In this document: one piece after another, positions 18,048 through 26,377 of the stretch
Numbering within the stretch: position 1 is the stretch's first letter
How the letters are laid out: each line of letters starts with the position of its first letter
Assembly: GCA_013284265.1 (NCBI GenBank)
Contig: JABTBR010000007.1
Span: 1-64,000 of the forward strand
Reading direction: 5' to 3'
Source: Oxalobacteraceae bacterium
Lineage (GTDB): Bacteria > Pseudomonadota > Gammaproteobacteria > Burkholderiales > Burkholderiaceae_D
DNA: 64,000 bases
Notes under the pieces: model-generated
Told to the model about the DNA's origin: nothing
What the model saw: the letters and a program-made list of their open reading frames with translations, nothing else
The model's database searches: none
Made by a program: the position numbers and the translations under genes

Positions 18048-18872
18048 TTAAAAGTACCATACGTAAAGTGGGGGTCTTCCCGCTGTGGTAAGGATGGTCT
18101 TATCGGCCTTGCGGGCGGCGATCTGAAACTCATAACTTATTAGCATCGAACCCGGGCGCATTTCAGCGCAGGCCTTATTCCATAAGGCTTCCATTGCCGC
18201 TGGTGACAAATAGGCAAACACCATGTCGAAGTGACAAAACTCCAGCGCCTCGTAATCGCCGCGGATGAAATGGGCCCCGCTGCCGCTCAGGCGCGCGCGC
18301 AGATAGCTGTACAACCAGGGCAGCGGCGCCAGTTCGATGCCGGTGCAGACGCAGTCCGGCCGCTGGCGCGCCAGATATAGAGTCAGGCCGCCCAGGCCGC
18401 TGCCGATATCGATCAGCCGCAGTGGCTCACCCTGTGGCTCACCCTGCTGCTTGCCTTGCGGGAGTAACTGGCGCACCGCGTCCCACACCGCCGGGTTGGA
18501 CGGGTAGTAAGGCACCTGGGTGCGGAAGGTCGACCAGTACAGGCCCAACAAGAGCAGGAAAGCGAGCAGGAACCATTGCGGCGGCAAGTGCAGCGCGCTC
18601 GCGCCCAGCAGCGCCAGCGGGAACAGCAGCTGGATAGGCCGCCACCAGCTGGCCAGTTCCATCCGCCAGGTGATCAGCGCCGCGAGCACGCCCTGCAACA
18701 GCGCCACGCCGAACAGATTCAGCGGCAGGCGCAGCGTGGCCAGCGTATACGTCAGTGCGAGGGTAGGCAAAAAGGCCACGCACTGTATCAGCGTGGCCTG
18801 GATGGCGGGCGCGCGCAGCAGGCGCGCCAGCGGGGAGCGGGTGTTGGAACGGGAGGGGGCGCGCGGCATCAT
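18048..18872 (-). CDS. Membrane-anchored class I SAM-dependent methyltransferase
   Basis: A protein of about 274 residues. The first 120 residues hold about three to four hydrophobic segments (QATLIQCVAFLPTLALTYTLA; LFGVALLQGVLAALITW; LLFPLALLGASALHLPP; WFLLAFLLLLGLYW). A Rossmann-type methyltransferase domain follows, with motif I LRLIDIGSGLGGLTLYLA, the acidic VCTGIELAP and FDMVFAYLSPAAM. The substrate is unknown; the fold and membrane anchor would suit a lipid or membrane-linked substrate. The start is not certain: tandem ATGs at 18872 and 18869 follow a GC-rich leader. It lies between flhC and motA on the same strand, so it is probably co-expressed with the flagellar master regulators. 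Confidence 0.78.
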   Translation of the reverse strand: MMPRAPSRSNTRSPLARLLRAPAIQATLIQCVAFLPTLALTYTLATLRLPLNLFGVALLQGVLAALITWRMELASWWRPIQLLFPLALLGASALHLPPQWFLLAFLLLLGLYWSTFRTQVPYYPSNPAVWDAVRQLLPQGKQQGEPQGEPLRLIDIGSGLGGLTLYLARQRPDCVCTGIELAPLPWLYSYLRARLSGSGAHFIRGDYEALEFCHFDMVFAYLSPAAMEALWNKACAEMRPGSMLISYEFQIAARKADKTILTTAGRPPLYVWYF

Positions 18873-18930
18873 GCCCCGCCCTGCCGCGGCGCGGGCAGGA
18901 GAATCGGGAAGCAGACCGGGCAGTGACGGA

Positions 18931-19479
18931 TCACGCGGCCAGGGCTTCGGCGGCGTCGCGCGCCTTGCGGGTCTTGCCGGCGCGCGAAGGCATATGGCAC
19001 AGGCCGCAGACATAACTGCCGTTCAGATCATTGCAGTTGACCACGAACTTGCCCTGGCATTTGCCGCAGGGAGCGGTCTCGAGCATTCTGCCGGCGAAGA
19101 AGCGTACCAGCGTCCAGGCGCGCGTCAGCGACAGCAGCGGCTCCTGGCCCGGCTCGGGTGGCATTTGTTCGAGGTAGAGCTTATAGGCCTTCATGACCGC
19201 TTCGACACCGGTGGCGCCGGCGTGATCGACCAGGAATTTATGGATATTGATGAACAGCGAGGAATGGATATTCGGCTGCCAGGTCAGGAACCAGTCGGTC
19301 GAGAATGGCAGCATGCCTTTCGGCGGCGACACACCCTTGAGTTCCTTGTACAGCTTGAGCAGGCGCTCGCGCGACAGCGACACTTCGGATTCCAGCAACT
19401 GCAGACGGGCACCAAGTTGAATCAGTTCAATTGCAAGCTGAATTTCCTGCGCTTCGGACACTACACTCTTCTTGGCCAT
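18931..19479 (-). CDS. flhC: Flagellar master regulator subunit FlhC
   Basis: A 182-residue protein matching FlhC. It has an N-terminal helical DNA-binding part (LAIELIQLGARLQLLESEVSLSRERLLKLYKELKG) and the FlhC-specific WFLTWQPNIHSSLF. A C-terminal zinc site uses two Cys pairs, CGKC and CGLC. FlhC joins FlhD in the FlhD4C2 activator of class II flagellar promoters. It follows flhD by 47 bases. The C-terminus is slightly extended and basic (KTRKARDAAEALAA). Confidence 0.96.
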   Translation of the reverse strand: MAKKSVVSEAQEIQLAIELIQLGARLQLLESEVSLSRERLLKLYKELKGVSPPKGMLPFSTDWFLTWQPNIHSSLFINIHKFLVDHAGATGVEAVMKAYKLYLEQMPPEPGQEPLLSLTRAWTLVRFFAGRMLETAPCGKCQGKFVVNCNDLNGSYVCGLCHMPSRAGKTRKARDAAEALAA

Positions 19480-19526
19480 GATCTTGACTCCCGACGTTGC
19501 GTTGACAGCTGGACTCTGAAACTACT

Positions 19527-19844
19527 TTACACGATTTCTTCGACGGCCTGACCAGCCATCAGGATGGCGGCGTGCGACTGGGCCAGCGAGCGATCCTTGT
19601 TGTAGTTGGTCAGCATCGACAGAATCGCGCTGTCATCGAAGCGGAAGCGGGCCAGCATCATATTGCCGCCAGCCAGTTTCAGAATCTGGGCATTGCTCAT
19701 GCCTTCGATCAGGTCGGCGATTTCCGCGGCGATCCCAAGACGGAAGATCGCCGTCACCTTGTCCGCGCGGATCATCTGCTGGGCCAGCATCAGGTAGCTC
19801 AGGTTTGCATCGCGAATTTCGGCCATCATGTCGTTAGCGGTCAT
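19527..19844 (-). CDS. flhD: Flagellar master regulator subunit FlhD
   Basis: A 105-residue helical protein: MMAEIRDANLSYLMLAQQMIRADKVTAIFRLGI, then AAEIADLIEGMSNAQILKLA and the end SHAAILMAGQAVEEIV. This is FlhD. Two in-frame ATGs lie at 19850 and 19844; the ribosome-binding site GAGGAG directly abuts the first and sits six bases from the second, so 19844 is preferred. It is the first gene of the motility cluster; the 650-base region upstream is AT-rich and repeated and is the likely site of integration of motility signals. Confidence 0.95.
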   Translation of the reverse strand: MTANDMMAEIRDANLSYLMLAQQMIRADKVTAIFRLGIAAEIADLIEGMSNAQILKLAGGNMMLARFRFDDSAILSMLTNYNKDRSLAQSHAAILMAGQAVEEIV

Positions 19845-20493
19845 TTCCATCTCCTCGGTTTCACTGCGGAACACATTTGCGTTTCCAGTGAGATACATTC
19901 TGCGGGAGCAACAAAAATCCGAGAAGAGGCGCTCTTCTGTATTTTGGGTCGGGAAATAGCGGATGCGACTCGTCCGTGTTTGTCTTACAAACACATGCGA
20001 ATCGCCTGCCGACGCCCGTGGGGCGTGGTGGAAATGGTGGTGAGAAGCTTCAAAAATGCCTTTTGTCTGACACAACTTATTTACATACGTTTGCGATCCG
20101 ACGACTCTTTTTTGCTACATCTATCTTCTTAACGGCAGCCTTTTCGGGAACTTTAGGGTTTCTCGAAAATATTTTGAGAAATTTTTTCGACCCTTGAGCA
20201 ACTTCAATTCGCCGTTCCGAAGACGCTTTTACGCGCTTCTTGAAACTGGTAACGGCAGCGTTTCGGGGAACTTGAGGGTTTTTTGAAAATAATTTGAAAA
20301 AAATTGAAAATAATTCCCCAGCCGCCCGCAAAGCCCCTGTTCATGCGGGTTTCAGCTTTAAAAAAAATTTCGCCGGCCACCCTCTTTCCAGGCTTTTATG
20401 GCCCCTTCGATGAAAAGATTGCTACACTCGCGCCTGCATCTGCAAAATAGATGAAGCTTAAAGTATCGACCGACTACCCGAAGAAAGTACTTA
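19845..20493. promoter_or_regulatory. AT-rich regulatory region between flhD and kynU
   Basis: This is the longest gene-free stretch in the window (about 650 bases) and is much richer in A and T than its surroundings. It contains a tandem pair of related 50-60 base segments (20131 and 20251, exactly 120 bases apart), a near-perfect palindrome at 20159-20181, and several A- and T-tracts between 20280 and 20370. It must contain promoters for both flhDC (leftward) and kynU (rightward). I could not identify specific -10/-35 boxes with confidence. Confidence 0.7.
20131..20310. repeat. Pair of degenerate direct repeats, 120-base spacing, upstream of flhDC
   Basis: Segment A (20131-20180) and segment B (20251-20300) begin AACGGCAGC and continue through GGGAACTT and GAAAAT. 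By hand alignment they agree at 42 of 50 positions with no gaps. The A copy contains TTTCTC and GAGAAA flanking AAAATATTTT (20159-20181), a near-perfect 23-base palindrome with one odd base; the B copy retains the symmetry as T-tracts and A-tracts. Confidence 0.8.
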
Positions 20494-21744
20494 ATGACAA
20501 CACGTGAAGATTGCCTGGCCCGCGACGCGCTCGATCCGCTCGCCGCCCTGCGCCTCCAATTCGATCTGCCCGCCGGTGTGATCTACCTTGACGGCAACTC
20601 CCTGGGTGCCCGTCCTACATCCGCCCTGGCCCGCGCCCAGCAAGTGATCGCCCGCGAATGGGGCCAGGATCTGATCCGCAGCTGGAATAGCGCCGGCTGG
20701 TTCGACCTGCCGAAACGGCTGGGCAACCGCCTGGCGCCGCTGATCGGCGCCGCCGACGGCGAAGTCGTAGTCACCGACACCACCTCGGTCAATCTGTTCA
20801 AGGCCCTGGCCGCCGCCCTGCACATGCAGGCGAACACGCCCGCCAGTGCGGCGCGCCGGGTCATCGTGACCGAGCGCAGCAACTTCCCTACCGATATCTA
20901 TATGGCCGAGGGCCTGTCGTCCTGGCTGGCGCGCGGCTATAGCGTCAAACTGGTCGATTCGGTCGATGAACTGCCAGCCGCCATCGGCGCCGACACCGCC
21001 GTCGTGATGCTGACCCACGTCAACTACCGCAGCGGCTACCAGCACGATATGGCCGCCACCAGCGCCCTCGCCCATACGGCTGGCGCCCTGATCGTGTGGG
21101 ATCTGGCCCATTCGGCCGGCGCCGTGCCGGTCGACCTGAACCGGGATGGCGCCGACCTGGCTGTGGGCTGCACCTATAAATACCTGAACGGCGGCCCCGG
21201 CTCGCCCGCCTTTATCTGGGTGCCGCTGCGCCATCAGGCCAGCTTCCAGCAGCCGCTGTCGGGCTGGTGGGGCCACGCCGCCCCGTTCGCGATGGCGCCC
21301 GCCTTCGCCCCTACCGAGGGCATAGGCCGCGCCCTGTGCGGCACCCAGCCCATCGTTTCGCTGGCGATGGTCGAATCCGGGCTGGAAGTGTTCGAGCAGA
21401 CCAGCATGGCCGCGATCCGCGCCAAGTCGCTGGCGCTGACCGATCTGTTCATCGAGCTGGTGGAGCAGCGCTGCGCCAACCACCCGCTGGGGCTGGTGAC
21501 ACCGCGCGAGCATGCGCGCCGCGGCAGCCAGGTCAGCTTTACCCATCCGCACGGCTATGCGGTGATGGCCGCCCTGATCGCGCGCGGCGTGATCGGCGAC
21601 TACCGCGAGCCGGCCATCATGCGCTTCGGCTTTACGCCGCTGTACACCAGCTATGCCGATGTGTGGGATGCGGTGGAGATCCTGCGCCAGATCCTGGACG
21701 ACGCCGCCTATGACATCGCCGCCAAGCGCGATGCAGTGACCTGA
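20494..21744 (+). CDS. kynU: Kynureninase
   Basis: A 416-residue PLP enzyme cleaving kynurenine to anthranilate and alanine. Visible features are the N-terminal [12 protein letters not shown], the substrate-site [53 protein letters not shown] and the PLP lysine K229 in [16 protein letters not shown]. Length is normal. It is followed after 13 bases by kynA, so the two enzymes of the tryptophan-to-anthranilate route are in one operon; the intervening formamidase (kynB) is not in this window. Confidence 0.97.
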   Translation: MTTREDCLARDALDPLAALRLQFDLPAGVIYLDGNSLGARPTSALARAQQVIAREWGQDLIRSWNSAGWFDLPKRLGNRLAPLIGAADGEVVVTDTTSVNLFKALAAALHMQANTPASAARRVIVTERSNFPTDIYMAEGLSSWLARGYSVKLVDSVDELPAAIGADTAVVMLTHVNYRSGYQHDMAATSALAHTAGALIVWDLAHSAGAVPVDLNRDGADLAVGCTYKYLNGGPGSPAFIWVPLRHQASFQQPLSGWWGHAAPFAMAPAFAPTEGIGRALCGTQPIVSLAMVESGLEVFEQTSMAAIRAKSLALTDLFIELVEQRCANHPLGLVTPREHARRGSQVSFTHPHGYAVMAALIARGVIGDYREPAIMRFGFTPLYTSYADVWDAVEILRQILDDAAYDIAAKRDAVT

Positions 21745-21757
21745 TAAAGAGACCGCC

Positions 21758-22648
21758 ATGACCGAACAGAACAACACCAACAACAGCGACAGCAACGACA
21801 GCGGCCGCGGCCAATGCCCGCACGCCCAGGGCCAATGGCATGGCGCGCAGATGGATTTCAGCGAATCGATGAGCTACGGCGACTATCTGGCGCTGGACCG
21901 CATCCTGACCGCCCAGCATCCGCTCTCGCCCAATCACAACGAGATGCTGTTCATCGTCCAGCACCAGACCAGCGAACTGTGGATGAAACTGATGCTGCAC
22001 GAGATGCACGCCGTGCGCACGAATATGCAGGCCGACCAATTGCCGCCGGCGTTCAAGATGCTGGCCCGGGTGGCGCGCATCATGGACCAGCTGGTCCATG
22101 CCTGGGACGTGCTGGCGACGATGACGCCGCCCGAGTACTCGGCGATCCGCCCTTACCTGGGCGCCTCGTCCGGCTTCCAGTCCTACCAGTACCGCGAGAT
22201 TGAATTCATCCTGGGCAACAAGAACGCCGCCCTGCTGAATGTACATACCACCGCGCCGGCCGCCTTTGCGCTGCTCGACCATGCGCTGCGCACGCCCTCC
22301 GTCTACGACGAGGCCATCATGCTGATGGCGCGCTCCGGCCTGCACATCGCACCGGAACGCCTGAACGCCGACTGGACCCAGCCGACCGCGCCGGACGAAT
22401 CGGTCAAGGATGCCTGGCTGGCGGTGTATCGCGATCCGGGCAAATACTGGGCGCTGTATGAGCTGGGCGAAAAACTGGTGGACCTGGAGACGGCCTTCCG
22501 CTTCTGGCGCTTCCGCCATGTGACTACGGTCGAGCGCATCATCGGTTTCAAGACTGGCACCGGCGGCACCGCAGGCGTGAGCTACTTGCGCAAGATGCTC
22601 GATGTGGTACTGTTCCCTGAGCTGTTCGCGCTACGCACCGCACTATAA
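21758..22648 (+). CDS. kynA: Tryptophan 2,3-dioxygenase
   Basis: A 296-residue heme enzyme that opens the indole ring of tryptophan to N-formylkynurenine. The family motifs are [50 protein letters not shown] and, near the C-terminus, [20 protein letters not shown] with the heme-ligand His. The first 30 residues are Asn/Ser-rich and poorly conserved. It follows kynU on the same strand. Confidence 0.97.
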   Translation: MTEQNNTNNSDSNDSGRGQCPHAQGQWHGAQMDFSESMSYGDYLALDRILTAQHPLSPNHNEMLFIVQHQTSELWMKLMLHEMHAVRTNMQADQLPPAFKMLARVARIMDQLVHAWDVLATMTPPEYSAIRPYLGASSGFQSYQYREIEFILGNKNAALLNVHTTAPAAFALLDHALRTPSVYDEAIMLMARSGLHIAPERLNADWTQPTAPDESVKDAWLAVYRDPGKYWALYELGEKLVDLETAFRFWRFRHVTTVERIIGFKTGTGGTAGVSYLRKMLDVVLFPELFALRTAL

Positions 22649-22769
22649 AAAACCACGGTGGCGTCGCGCCGGCCGCAGTCATTTTTCAGGAGGCTGGCGA
22701 CAATGTGTAGGAAGCGTTTCATATGCCGCCAGTCATTTTTGTTGTGCAACAACTCGAAAGGAGTAGCAG

Positions 22770-23369
22770 ATGAATAGACACATCAAACGGGCCTGTGCGG
22801 CCCTTGCGATCGTTGTATGCAGTGCGACAGCAGGTGCCACCGAATATGTCCGGCAATTCTCACTGAGCGGCGCGGCCGAGGCCACGCCCAATGCCTCTCC
22901 GGGTGGTGGCGGTGGCGTCTTCATTCTGGACACCACGGCGCATACTTTCACGCTGGGACTGGGATTTGGCGGTCTGCTCGGCAACGTGTTGGCCGCCCAT
23001 ATTCACTGCTGCACCCCGGCCGCCGAAAGCGGCAGCGCCGGCGTGGCGACGATGACGCCGAACTTCCTCGATTTTCCTACCGGCGTGAGCAGCGGCAGTT
23101 ACGGCCATCTCTTCGATACCGCCAATGTCAACAGCTGGAATCCGGCTTTCATTACCGCCAATGGCGGCACAGCGGCAGGAGCCGAGGCGGCGCTGCTGCA
23201 AGGCTTGCTGAATGGTACGGCCTATCTGAATATTCACACCACCGCCTTCCCTGGTGGCGAGATCCGCGGCTTCCTGCTGCCGGTGCCCGAGCCTGAGACC
23301 TGGAGCATGCTGCTGGCTGGTGTAGCTGGCATGTTGGTGCTGCGGCGCCGGCGCGCAGCGGCGGCCTGA
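22770..23369 (+). CDS. CHRD-domain PEP-CTERM protein (paralogue 1)
   Basis: A 199-residue secreted protein: signal peptide to about residue 23 (ending AGATEY), a CHRD domain with AAHIHCCTPAA, and FPTGVSSGSYGHLFD through LNGTAYLNIHTTAFPGGEIRGFL. The C-terminal sorting signal is VPEPETWSMLLAGVAGMLVLRRRR. PEP-CTERM proteins are processed by an exosortase (not in this window) and usually associate with extracellular polysaccharide or the envelope. The paralogue at 25491 shares the same layout, including the unusual HIHCC. It has a good ribosome-binding site, GAAAGGAG. Function of CHRD domains is unknown beyond an immunoglobulin-like fold. Confidence 0.92.
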   Translation: MNRHIKRACAALAIVVCSATAGATEYVRQFSLSGAAEATPNASPGGGGGVFILDTTAHTFTLGLGFGGLLGNVLAAHIHCCTPAAESGSAGVATMTPNFLDFPTGVSSGSYGHLFDTANVNSWNPAFITANGGTAAGAEAALLQGLLNGTAYLNIHTTAFPGGEIRGFLLPVPEPETWSMLLAGVAGMLVLRRRRAAAA

Positions 23370-23422
23370 ACAAATTTTGGCGGGCCGCCGGCGTCGGCCC
23401 GAAGCCTGCGGTGTAACTGAAC

Positions 23423-23522
23423 AAAAACCCACGGCCTAACCCTGGGGTCTGACCCGGCGGGTCAGACCCCAGCTATTTGCCTTGGGTTTTAAGAAAGTCC
23501 CCGGCTCTTTGCCTTGGGTTTA
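23423..23522 (+). repeat. Dispersed palindromic intergenic element, copy R3 (short form with duplicated right arm)
   Basis: Short copy at the convergent junction of the first CHRD gene and the AGE gene. Left arm AAAAACCCACGGCCTAACCC, central palindrome GGGGTCTGACCC / GGGTCAGACCCC (apex GGC) and right arm ending TTGGGTTTT at 23490. The right arm CCCCGGCTCTTTGCCTTGGG is then repeated at 23499-23518, so this copy carries two right arms. The tail CGGCACGCTTAA follows. Confidence 0.88.
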
Positions 23523-23546
23523 CAAACACCTCTCGGCACGCTTAAG

Positions 23547-24761
23547 TTAACGGGACAGGGTGTTCAGAATCTCATAGCAGGCGCCCATATTGTGGTAATC
23601 CACCTTCCCCGCCGGGCTCTTGTCCTCGGTACAGGCGCTGTTGTCGGCGCGCAGGATACGGAACCACGCACCATTCTTGTGATCCACAAAGTGCGCCCAG
23701 CAGTATTCCCACATGCGGTCATACCAGTCCCAATACTTCGCCTCACCGGTACGCTTGCCCAGCACGGCGGCCGTGGCCAAGCTCTCGGCCTGCACCCAAT
23801 GGTATTTATCGCCATCGCAGATAGCCCCATCCGGCGCGAAGCCGTAGAAGATGCCGCCATGCTCCTTATCCCACGCAGTATCGAGCCCCGCATTGAACAA
23901 GGCCTCGGCGCGCGGCAGTATCCAGTCTGAGGGCCGCTGCAGCTTGTCCGCATAGCGCTCCATGATCAGCAGCAGCTTGGACCACTCGGTCAGATGGCCA
24001 GGCTGGAAACCCCAGGGACGGAAGATATTGCTGGCGTCGTCACGGTTGTAATCCCAGTCCACCGACCAGTCAGTCTTGTAGTGCTCCCAGATCAGGCCAT
24101 CGGCCAGGTTCGCCTGGCGCACCGTGATGTTATGGGCGATCAGCTCGGCGCGGTGCAGATAGCGCAGCTCCTGCGTGGCCTCGTAGGCGGCCAGCAGCGC
24201 CTCCACCGAATGCATATTCGCGTTCTGGCCGCGATAGCCGTCCAGCGTGGCCCAGTCGGCGCTGGCTTCATCGGCGTACAGGCCGTCGTCCGCCTGCCAG
24301 AAGCGCCGCTCCATCAGCTCGAAGGTTTCGCCGATGAACTCGCGCGCCTCGCCGGCGCCCGCCATCAGCGCATGCGAATAGGCCAGCAGCACAAAGGCCA
24401 GGCCATAACAATGATTGCTGCCATCGAGCACCGTGGTCTGGCCCTCGTGACGGTCGATCTGCCAGGCATAGCCGCCGGTGGCTGGGTTGCGGTGGGCTTC
24501 ACGCAGGAAGCGCAGGCCGTGGCGCACCTGCTCCAGGCTGCCCACGCCGTCCAGCTGGCGCGCCGCCATCGCATAGGTGAACACGAAGCGCGTGCTGCTG
24601 ACCAGATGGCGGGTGCGGGTGTCGTAGATACGGCCGTCATCCTTATAGAAATGGTAGAAACCGCCGTCCGGATCGATGCAATGCGGATGGTAGAACTGCA
24701 TGGTCTCTTGTATGTGCTTGCGCACATCTGCGCGGGCGTGAAAATCCGGAACGGCAATCAT
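23547..24761 (-). CDS. AGE-family epimerase/isomerase (D-mannose isomerase-like)
   Basis: A 404-residue (alpha/alpha)6-barrel protein of the N-acylglucosamine 2-epimerase superfamily: DPDGGFYHFYKDDGRIYD, RHLVSSTRFVFTYAMA, LDGSNHCYGLAFVLLAYSHA, RGQNANMHSVEALLAAYEAT, IFRPWGFQPGHLTEWSKLLL and KYHWVQAESLATA. The conserved Arg, His and Trp residues that line the sugar pocket are present. Members interconvert mannose/fructose, or epimerise GlcNAc or cellobiose; the sequence pattern looks closer to the YihS/mannose-isomerase branch, but the substrate is an inference. It is divergent from the hydrolase at 24842, with 80 bases between starts. Confidence 0.87.
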   Translation of the reverse strand: MIAVPDFHARADVRKHIQETMQFYHPHCIDPDGGFYHFYKDDGRIYDTRTRHLVSSTRFVFTYAMAARQLDGVGSLEQVRHGLRFLREAHRNPATGGYAWQIDRHEGQTTVLDGSNHCYGLAFVLLAYSHALMAGAGEAREFIGETFELMERRFWQADDGLYADEASADWATLDGYRGQNANMHSVEALLAAYEATQELRYLHRAELIAHNITVRQANLADGLIWEHYKTDWSVDWDYNRDDASNIFRPWGFQPGHLTEWSKLLLIMERYADKLQRPSDWILPRAEALFNAGLDTAWDKEHGGIFYGFAPDGAICDGDKYHWVQAESLATAAVLGKRTGEAKYWDWYDRMWEYCWAHFVDHKNGAWFRILRADNSACTEDKSPAGKVDYHNMGACYEILNTLSR

Positions 24762-24841
24762 GTAATATTATCCATAAAGAGCAAGCCGTAATTTTACTCC
24801 GTTTATTTTGCTTAGCCACACCATCTTGAAAGGATTTGTGC

Positions 24842-25387
24842 ATGGAATTCGACGTACTGACACTGCCCGGCCTGTGGAATTCGGGCCCGCAGCACTGGCA
24901 AACCGAATGGGAGAAAAACCATCCGGACTGGCGCCGGGTGCAGCAGCGCGACTGGGAAACCCCGGACGCCGCTGAATGGGTGGCGACGCTGGACGCCGCC
25001 ATCGCCGCCTGCAAGCGTGCGCCGGTGCTGGTAGCGCACAGCCTGGCCGTGTCGCTGGTGACGCGCTGGGCCGCCAGCGGCTCGCCGCATCGCATCGCGG
25101 GCGCCTTCCTGGTCGCGCCCAGCGACACCGACGCGTCCACCTATCCCGATTGCACCACCGGCTTCCAGCCCATGCTGGTGGAGCCGCTGCCCTTCCCTAG
25201 CTTGCTGGTGATCAGCACCGACGATCCCTATGTGACGCAGGAACGCGCCCAGGCCTTCGGCGCGGCCTGGGGCAGCAAGGTGGTTGCTATCGGCAATGCC
25301 GGCCATATCAACGGCGACGCCGGCTACGGCCCCTGGCCGGAAGGCGAGTTAATGCTGCGTGACTTTTGCGTTAGCGCAAATGGCTAA
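24842..25387 (+). CDS. RBBP9/YdeN-family alpha/beta hydrolase
   Basis: A 181-residue small serine hydrolase. The N-terminal LTLPGLWNSGPQHWQTEWE is the family start; the nucleophile Ser lies in VLVAHSLAVSLVTRW, the acid in VISTDDPYVT and the His in IGNAGHINGDAGYGPWPEG. Such proteins have broad esterase-like activity and unclear physiological roles. The ATG at 24842 has AAAGGA nine bases upstream, better than the in-frame TTG at 24836. It lies between the AGE gene and the second CHRD gene. Confidence 0.92.
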   Translation: MEFDVLTLPGLWNSGPQHWQTEWEKNHPDWRRVQQRDWETPDAAEWVATLDAAIAACKRAPVLVAHSLAVSLVTRWAASGSPHRIAGAFLVAPSDTDASTYPDCTTGFQPMLVEPLPFPSLLVISTDDPYVTQERAQAFGAAWGSKVVAIGNAGHINGDAGYGPWPEGELMLRDFCVSANG

Positions 25388-25490
25388 CTGAGCAGGTAGC
25401 GCAGCGCGGGAACTCCGCTGAAACGTACGGGTCATATTCTTATCCGTGCCACTGGCACGTCGTCGTAGCAATAACGAAAAGGAGAAGCAT

Positions 25491-26099
25491 ATGAACCTAC
25501 ACCTCAAGCTCGCCTGCGCTGCTCTTGCCATGGCCCTGTGCAGCGCGGCGGCACAGGCCACCACCTATGTCCGCAACTTCACGCTCAGCGGCGCCACCGA
25601 GGATCCGGCCAATACCTCGCTGGCCAGCGGTAGCGGCTCTTTCATCCTCGACACCTCGGTGCATGCCTTTGGCATCAGCCTGAGCTTTGCCAACCTGGAG
25701 GGGCCTTCCGCCGCCGCCCATATTCACTGCTGCACTTCGGCGCCGTCCATGGGGAATGCGGGTGTCGCAACGCAAACGCCCACGTTCGCCGACTTTCCCA
25801 CGGGCGTAAATAGCGGCAGCTACTATCATATTTTTAACACCAGTCAGGATAGCACCTGGAACGCCGCCTTCATCGCAGCCAACGGCGGCACGGCGCTTGG
25901 TGCCGAGGCGGCACTGGTTCAGGGCTTGCTGAATGGCACGGCGTACATGAATATCCATTCGGCGGCCTATACAGGCGGAGAAATCCGCGGCTTCCTGCTG
26001 CCGGTGCCGGAACCAGCGGGGTGGACTTTGATGGTGCTCGGCGCGGCGGGCATTCTGCTGATGCAGCGCAAGCTGGAGGATCCGTTGTTTGAGGTGTAG
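25491..26099 (+). CDS. CHRD-domain PEP-CTERM-like protein (paralogue 2)
   Basis: A 202-residue secreted protein clearly related to the one at 22770: signal peptide to about residue 22 (AAAQATTY), CHRD domain with AAHIHCCTSAP, FPTGVNSGSYYHIF, LNGTAYMNIHSAAYTGGEIRGFLLP. Its PEP-CTERM tail reads VPEPAGWTLMVLGAAGILLMQRK but then continues with LEDPLFEV after the basic residues, so the sorting signal is not strictly terminal; processing may differ from paralogue 1. The ATG at 25491 follows AAAAGGAG; the frame opens upstream at 25446 without signal-peptide character. Confidence 0.9.
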   Translation: MNLHLKLACAALAMALCSAAAQATTYVRNFTLSGATEDPANTSLASGSGSFILDTSVHAFGISLSFANLEGPSAAAHIHCCTSAPSMGNAGVATQTPTFADFPTGVNSGSYYHIFNTSQDSTWNAAFIAANGGTALGAEAALVQGLLNGTAYMNIHSAAYTGGEIRGFLLPVPEPAGWTLMVLGAAGILLMQRKLEDPLFEV

Positions 26100-26192
26100 T
26101 AAATTTACAAAAACACGAGAACGAGAAGGAGTTTGAGCAAAATTCCGCTCAGTTAAGAAAAATAATTTCTTGGCGGGCCGCCGGCGGCAACT

Positions 26193-26299
26193 TAAAACCC
26201 ACGGCGTAACCCTGGGGGCCTGTCCCATCGGGACAGGCGGGGCGTAGCCCCTCCCCGGACCCTGAGGTCTGACCCCGGCTCTTTGCCTTGGGTTTTAAA
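26193..26299 (+). repeat. Dispersed palindromic intergenic element, copy R4 (long form)
   Basis: Long copy at the convergent junction of the second CHRD gene and htpG. Left arm AAAACCCACGGCGTAACCCT, inner cassette with hairpins CCTGTCCC/GGGACAGG and GGGGC/GCCCC followed by CTCCCCGGACCC, then GGTCTGACCCC and right arm CGGCTCTTTGCCTTGGGTTT. The cassette has the same orientation as in R7 and the opposite one to R2. A GGGCCGCCGGCGGC palindrome lies just upstream. Confidence 0.9.
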
Positions 26300-26322
26300 C
26301 TGGCAAGCGGCCCGCGCAGGTT

Positions 26323-26355
26323 AAAAAAAACGCCGGCCCCTTGCGGGACCGGCGC
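26323..26355 (-). terminator. Intrinsic terminator of htpG
   Basis: Read on the minus strand, the stem GCCGGTCCC / GGGGCCGGC closes a GCAA tetraloop and is followed by a run of eight T residues (the A-run at 26323-26330). It lies about 25 bases beyond the htpG stop codon. Confidence 0.92.
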
Positions 26356-26377
26356 CATTGTTACGGCATAACTACGT

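Noticed and set aside
20077..20331. 84-codon minus-strand frame covering the two flhD-upstream repeats, encoding a Lys-rich repeated peptide
   Set aside because: It needs a TTG start with poor spacing, and differences between the two repeat copies are not concentrated at third codon positions, so coding selection is not supported. The repeats are better viewed as DNA sites.
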